Under the pieces are notes generated by a model that saw only the letters and a program-made list of their open reading frames with translations, ran no database searches and had not been told where the DNA came from. A stretch of DNA of 9,353 nt from an uncultured Lactobacillus sp. (GTDB lineage Bacteria; Bacillota; Bacilli; Lactobacillales; Lactobacillaceae): the NCBI GenBank assembly GCA_945281075.1, contig CALYQE010000076.1, positions 1-9,353 on the forward strand, given 5' to 3'. The position numbers and the translations under genes are program-made. Shown here in pieces: positions 6,827-9,353 of the stretch. Every line of letters begins with the position of its first letter. Within the stretch, counting starts at the first letter, position 1.

Positions 6827-6856
6827 TTGCTGTAATCATAAAAATTACGTTATACT
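6827..6856 (+). promoter_or_regulatory. Probable promoter of the LacI-type regulator
   Basis: TTGCTG (6827-6832), an 18-nt spacer and TATACT (6851-6856) give a plausible sigma-A promoter. The start would be near 6863 and the leader about 26 nt. The operator lies upstream of the -35, so simple occlusion is unlikely; any autoregulation would need looping or another contact. Confidence 0.5.
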
Positions 6857-6888
6857 TAACTATATAAATGATTGATTGAGGATTAATG

Positions 6889-7893
6889 ATGGGAAAATTA
6901 ACAATTAAAGACATTGCCATGATGGCCAACGTCTCAACTGCAACAGTATCAAATTATCTTAATGGCAATTATGATCACATGTCGCTAGAAACACGCAAAA
7001 ATTTAAACCAGATAATTAGCGATACCAAGTTTCGCCCCAATTTCACCGCCCGTAATCTAGCTAAAAATGACAACAAAACAATTGGCGTTTCAATTGCTGA
7101 TATTACGAACCCCTTTACTTCACAGGTTTTATCCGGCATTTACGAGCAATGTGATAATTACCATTATCGTGTTCTATTTACTAATGCCGACAACAGTGAA
7201 CAAAAAGAAATTGACAATATTACCAGGCTACAGAATGAAGGCGTTGCCGGAATTATCGTTGACCCCGTCAATCCCGACAGTCCCATTTACCAATCATTAT
7301 CAAATCAAAATACGGTGATGGTCGATCGCCAAGCGACCAATCTTATCATTGACACCGTTGCTACCGATAATCTGGCTTCAGTCGAAGAACTGGTTGACCA
7401 AATGCAAAAGCGCAATTACGATAACCTTTACTTTGTCACTTGGCCTTTTCAAAACATCAGCACCAGAACACAGCGCTACGAAGGATTCATTAAGGCAACC
7501 AATTATTCGACCTTAAACCATCTTGTAGCGGTGCCTCATCACGGTAAAGAGCTTGAGTACCAACAGTTTACCGCCAATATTGCCACCATTATGCAAGAAA
7601 ATACGGACACCAAAGTCGGATTCTTCTGTATGAATGCCCGCGTGCTCTTGCGCTTGCTACAAGCAATGCAACAACTAGGCTATTCATATCCTGCAGATTA
7701 CGGTGTGGCAACTTATGAAGAATTTGACTGGATGCAAGTAATGACTCCGCCAATTAGCTGCATCCGTCAGGATTCATACTCAATCGGTCAAACGGCAATG
7801 CACATACTCCGACAAAAACTTGAACAAAAGCTGCAGCGTCAGCCTACTTTAAAACTAATTCCTACCCAGCAAATTTTGCATGATAGCTTTTAA
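6889..7893 (+). CDS. LacI-family transcriptional regulator
   Basis: A 334-residue DNA-binding repressor of normal family length. The N-terminal helix-turn-helix TIKDIAMMANVSTATVSNYL lies at residues 5-24, with an Asn where many relatives have Arg after Val-Ser. The hinge region FRPNFTARNLA (about 48-58) contains the AR-x-L pattern of the minor-groove-binding hinge helix. The rest is a periplasmic-binding-protein-like effector domain, with IGVSIADITNPF near 64-75 and GIIVDPVNPDSP near 119-130. The N-terminus resembles KdgR-type regulators of sugar-acid genes, a weak hint at the effector. Two ATGs sit side by side at 6886 and 6889. I choose 6889 because GAGG is then 7 nt upstream rather than 4. 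It is divergent from the catabolic cluster and flanked by two identical palindromes, so it probably represses the cluster until a pathway sugar or sugar phosphate appears. Confidence 0.92.
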   Translation: MGKLTIKDIAMMANVSTATVSNYLNGNYDHMSLETRKNLNQIISDTKFRPNFTARNLAKNDNKTIGVSIADITNPFTSQVLSGIYEQCDNYHYRVLFTNADNSEQKEIDNITRLQNEGVAGIIVDPVNPDSPIYQSLSNQNTVMVDRQATNLIIDTVATDNLASVEELVDQMQKRNYDNLYFVTWPFQNISTRTQRYEGFIKATNYSTLNHLVAVPHHGKELEYQQFTANIATIMQENTDTKVGFFCMNARVLLRLLQAMQQLGYSYPADYGVATYEEFDWMQVMTPPISCIRQDSYSIGQTAMHILRQKLEQKLQRQPTLKLIPTQQILHDSF

Positions 7894-7923
7894 TCAGCCC
7901 CTTTGCATTTTAACTAGTGTCTT

Positions 7924-7945
7924 TTTTGTTAACCGGTTAACAAAA
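7924..7945. promoter_or_regulatory. LacI-family operator, copy 2
   Basis: A perfect 22-bp palindrome with the same 16-bp core as copy 1, starting 30 bp after the regulator stop codon. It lies immediately downstream of a leftward promoter (about +6 to +27 from its predicted start), the classical place for repressor blockage. It is also within the 3' end of the regulator message, where a bound repressor could impede transcription before the terminator at 8015. Confidence 0.85.
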
Positions 7946-7956
7946 CTTATACTTAC

Positions 7957-7984
7957 ATTGTATGCGCTTTCCAAAAGTTGTCAA
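7957..7984 (-). promoter_or_regulatory. Leftward sigma-A-type promoter facing the antisense strand of the regulator gene
   Basis: Read on the minus strand, TTGACA (7984-7979) matches the -35 consensus exactly. After a 16-nt spacer, TACAAT (7962-7957) is one base from the -10 consensus. The predicted start is near 7950, just before operator copy 2. The first minus-strand gene downstream is the EIIC gene, about 1.37 kb away. Anything transcribed from here is antisense to the whole regulator gene unless it terminates early. Confidence 0.6.
7959..7972. promoter_or_regulatory. cre-like box (catabolite control, CcpA)
   Basis: TGTATGCGCTTTCC differs from the consensus TGWAANCGNTNWCA at two positions. 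It lies in the spacer and -10 region of the leftward promoter, where bound CcpA would block initiation. That fits a sugar-catabolism promoter. Moderate because two mismatches occur by chance reasonably often. Confidence 0.45.
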
Positions 7985-8014
7985 GCAATTTTTGAAAATA
8001 TGCGACTGGCATAT

Positions 8015-8049
8015 AAAAAGGCATTACTTTTTTAAAGTAATGCCTTTTT
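8015..8049. terminator. Bidirectional rho-independent terminator
   Basis: An 11-bp perfect stem GGCATTACTTT (8020-8030) / AAAGTAATGCC (8034-8044) with a three-base loop. It is bordered by AAAAA on the left and TTTTTT on the right, so it works both ways. It ends the rightward regulator transcript and the leftward alpha/beta hydrolase transcript, which converge here. The remaining stretch to 8125 holds only a weak 6-bp inverted repeat (8051-8056 with 8065-8070) and no gene. Confidence 0.9.
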
Positions 8050-8125
8050 TGTAAGGCTACATAACCTTACTTTATGAGAACAAGACGCACATAACACGGT
8101 ACAACTATAAACTGCTTTTTTAAAA

Positions 8126-8908
8126 CTAATCAGCATTTATTGCGGTAATTAGCTTGGCAATTTCTTTTGGATACTCCCATTGAAGATAATGAAACGAACC
8201 CAAAGTAATAATTTGCGAGCGGTTATTTTGGTTAAAATATTCTGAGCGCTCATATTCTTTTTGTCGGTACGCCTCTGTAAAAATATTTACCGGTACGTCG
8301 TCATTTATGCGCTCGGCGGACTGCCAAAAACCGTCATTTTGCATGGCATTAGCAGCCGCTTGATTTGCTTGATCATCAAATCGATCCGCATTTTCCGTTG
8401 TAGTTTGCCAAAAAACTGTTGCTTCTTTTTTGGAAAATAAGCTAAAGATTTTATCATGAATAAACTCTTCAGCGTTTTGCTCTTGCTTTTCCTGGTCAAG
8501 ATAGGCCTGCTCTTTTGGCGGATTTAAGATTATTTCTCTCGTTGTCGGCTCAAGATAGATCAGTGCCTGCAGATTTTTTATTTTTCCCTGCAGTTGAAAA
8601 GCATAAACGCCACCGATACTGTGCGCTACAATGATTACTTCTTCTGCATTAAAGCGATTAATTATTGCAGCAAGTTCATCCGCTTCACTTGTGATCGTAT
8701 ATGGTGCGAGCGATTTGCCGCTAAAACCCGTATTCAAATAATCAGGTGCAAAAATACCATCTTCTGTTGGTAGTTCATCAATTACCTTGGCAAAGCTCTG
8801 CGCAGTGTCAAAGCTGCCAAAACTGTTGAGAAAAACAACCAGAGGGTTGCCCTTCCGATAAGCATATTCAATTTGGCCCAATTTTGTGGTGCAATAATTA
8901 TTTTTCAT
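8126..8908 (-). CDS. Alpha/beta hydrolase family protein
   Basis: A 260-residue cytoplasmic alpha/beta hydrolase without signal peptide. The oxyanion-hole region is VVFLNSFGSFD (24-34), the strand-turn motif is PDYLNTGFSGKS (55-66) and the nucleophile elbow is VAHSIGGVYA (94-103) with Ser97; the first position of GxSxG is Ala, a common variant. The acidic member may be E120 (YLEP) or a residue further on, and the catalytic His is H240 in SFHYLQWEYP. Substrate unknown; the family covers esterases, peptidases and lactonases. It follows the small membrane protein gene by 17 nt, probably in one message, with only a weak AGG before its ATG, and ends before the 8015-8049 terminator. Distance and that terminator separate it from the catabolic cluster. 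Confidence 0.85.
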   Translation of the reverse strand: MKNNYCTTKLGQIEYAYRKGNPLVVFLNSFGSFDTAQSFAKVIDELPTEDGIFAPDYLNTGFSGKSLAPYTITSEADELAAIINRFNAEEVIIVAHSIGGVYAFQLQGKIKNLQALIYLEPTTREIILNPPKEQAYLDQEKQEQNAEEFIHDKIFSLFSKKEATVFWQTTTENADRFDDQANQAAANAMQNDGFWQSAERINDDVPVNIFTEAYRQKEYERSEYFNQNNRSQIITLGSFHYLQWEYPKEIAKLITAINAD

Positions 8909-8925
8909 TGTACTGTTAACCTAGA

Positions 8926-9120
8926 CTATTTTCCTTGTGTTAATTTTAGAACCGCGCTAACTGCCGTTGAAGCAATTGTACCAACGATTAGCCAGCCCAG
9001 ATAGTTACGCGGTTGATTATGTGTAATTAGCGGTCCCATGCTCCATAATTGATTTTTAGCAGTTGCCACTACAAAAATTCCGATTACTAAAATCCATAAA
9101 ACAATCGCCAATATTTTCAT
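8926..9120 (-). CDS. Small two-helix membrane protein, hypothetical
   Basis: A 64-residue protein with a hydrophobic helix at about 3-21 (ILAIVLWILVIGIFVVATA), a polar middle (KNQLWSMGPLITHNQPRN) and a second hydrophobic segment at about 41-59, ending KLTQGK. This predicts a hairpin membrane protein. No function is recognisable. GAGG about 10 nt upstream of ATG 9120 and an extended -10 promoter at 9177-9169 support it being a real gene. It precedes the alpha/beta hydrolase gene by 17 nt, so the two are probably co-expressed. Confidence 0.7.
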   Translation of the reverse strand: MKILAIVLWILVIGIFVVATAKNQLWSMGPLITHNQPRNYLGWLIVGTIASTAVSAVLKLTQGK

Positions 9121-9168
9121 GCTTTTTCGCCTCTTATTAACAACTTATTTTTAACTTGAATAATTCAC

Positions 9169-9177
9169 ATTATAACA
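9169..9177 (-). promoter_or_regulatory. Extended -10 promoter for the small membrane protein / hydrolase unit
   Basis: Minus-strand TGTTATAAT gives a perfect TATAAT (9174-9169) preceded by the TGn extension. There is no good -35 at the usual distance; a TTGACA at 9206-9201 is 26 nt away and too far. The predicted start near 9162 leaves a leader of about 42 nt before ATG 9120. Confidence 0.6.
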
Positions 9178-9228
9178 ATCTGAAATTTCCTTAAAATGCT
9201 TGTCAATGACGACCTGCCGCAAATCACC

Positions 9229-9353
9229 CTACCAGATTTTAACCCTTTTCTCTGGATCAAGCCACATGCCATCAGTCGGCTTAACATCATAGGCTTGGTA
9301 AAATTCATCTTGGCACTGCACCTGAACATTGACCCTAGCTTGTGACAAAGCAT
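9229..9353 (-). CDS. pepO: M13-family endopeptidase (PepO-like), C-terminal 40 residues only
   Basis: The window edge cuts a leftward gene whose last 40 residues end DEFYQAYDVKPTDG (15-28 of the fragment) and PEKRVKIW, then TAG at 9231-9229. The (D/E)EFY...(V)K..DGM....E.RV.IW ending is typical of the neprilysin-like M13 zinc metallopeptidases, including lactobacillar PepO, in which the C-terminal Trp is conserved. PepO is an intracellular oligopeptidase in lactic acid bacteria. The catalytic HExxH region lies outside the window, so intactness cannot be judged. Another reading frame over the same bases stays open to 9165 but looks unlike protein. It is unrelated to the catabolic cluster. Confidence 0.8.
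   Translation of the reverse strand, partial: ALSQARVNVQVQCQDEFYQAYDVKPTDGMWLDPEKRVKIW

Larger units (their letters stand above)
6579..6888. other. Divergent intergenic region between EIIC and LacI-type repressor genes
   Basis: About 310 bases with no convincing gene. It holds one repressor palindrome (6794-6811), the probable promoter of the regulator on the plus strand (6827-6856), an AT-rich stretch at 6661-6720 and a leader hairpin near the EIIC end. No strong leftward -35/-10 pair is visible. The best are TATGAT at 6840-6835 with a poor -35, and TTGGCA at 6723-6718 followed 19 nt later by AATAAT. The distance from operator to EIIC start, about 215 nt, is long for a simple operator-controlled leader. 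Confidence 0.6.

Noticed and set aside
6627..6929. Minus-strand 100-codon open frame across the intergenic region and repressor 5' end
   Set aside because: It needs a TTG start inside the repressor gene with no ribosome binding site. It spans the operator and regulator promoter, and its composition is not protein-like.
8051..8070. GTAAGG…CCTTAC inverted repeat next to the bidirectional terminator
   Set aside because: The stem is only 6 bp with an 8-nt loop and no clean U-tract. The adjacent 11-bp hairpin already explains termination.
9165..9353. Minus-strand 62-codon open frame at the right edge
   Set aside because: Its product looks like noise. The neighbouring frame over the same bases gives a clear M13 peptidase C-terminus.
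1..9353. Insertion sequences, CRISPR repeats, tRNA or rRNA genes, prophage or attachment sites
   Set aside because: No transposase-like protein, repeat-spacer pattern, cloverleaf or rRNA-like conserved stretch was seen on either strand.

Overview
The window looks like a chromosomal piece of a lactic acid bacterium, most likely Lactobacillus sensu lato. The evidence is AAGGAGG-type ribosome binding sites, a cre-like box, a LacI-family regulator, a PTS permease, a PepO-type M13 peptidase end and moderate-to-low GC by eye. The species is not determinable from sequence alone.

Layout. Positions 1-6578 hold a leftward (minus-strand) catabolic gene cluster. In transcription order it encodes a Gat-family PTS EIIC membrane component (GTG start at 6578), a PF04909-type TIM-barrel amidohydrolase, a D-2-hydroxyacid dehydrogenase, a minus-strand hairpin with a U-tract, a soluble FG-GAP/VCBS-like beta-propeller protein of unknown function, an FGGY kinase resembling L-xylulose/3-keto-L-gulonate kinase (LyxK), and the N-terminal part of an L-xylulose-5-phosphate 3-epimerase (UlaE/SgbU type) that leaves the window on the left. 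A rightward LacI-family repressor gene (6889-7893) is divergent from the cluster. It is flanked by two copies of the same palindrome (core TGTTAACCGGTTAACA), one in the intergenic region and one just past its stop codon. A leftward sigma-A-like promoter with a cre-like box sits beside the second copy and points into the antisense strand of the repressor gene. A bidirectional terminator at 8015-8049 separates this block from the housekeeping-like genes on the right: an alpha/beta hydrolase, a 64-residue two-helix membrane protein and the last 40 residues of a PepO-like endopeptidase, all on the minus strand.

How the genes may work together. LyxK followed by a UlaE-type epimerase is the lower half of the known L-xylulose / 3-keto-L-gulonate route to D-xylulose 5-phosphate (E. 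coli yiaK-S and ula systems). Here the upper half is replaced by an unusual set: a TIM-barrel hydrolase or decarboxylase, a D-2-hydroxyacid dehydrogenase and a propeller protein, fed by an EIIC with no EIIA or EIIB visible. My working inference is import of an oxidised sugar, sugar acid or lactone (dehydroascorbate or diketogulonate-like), followed by hydrolysis or decarboxylation, reduction, phosphorylation and epimerisation. The substrate is not proven. The decarboxylase (UlaD/SgbH), 4-epimerase (UlaF/SgbE) and EIIA/EIIB would be expected left of position 1 if this is right.
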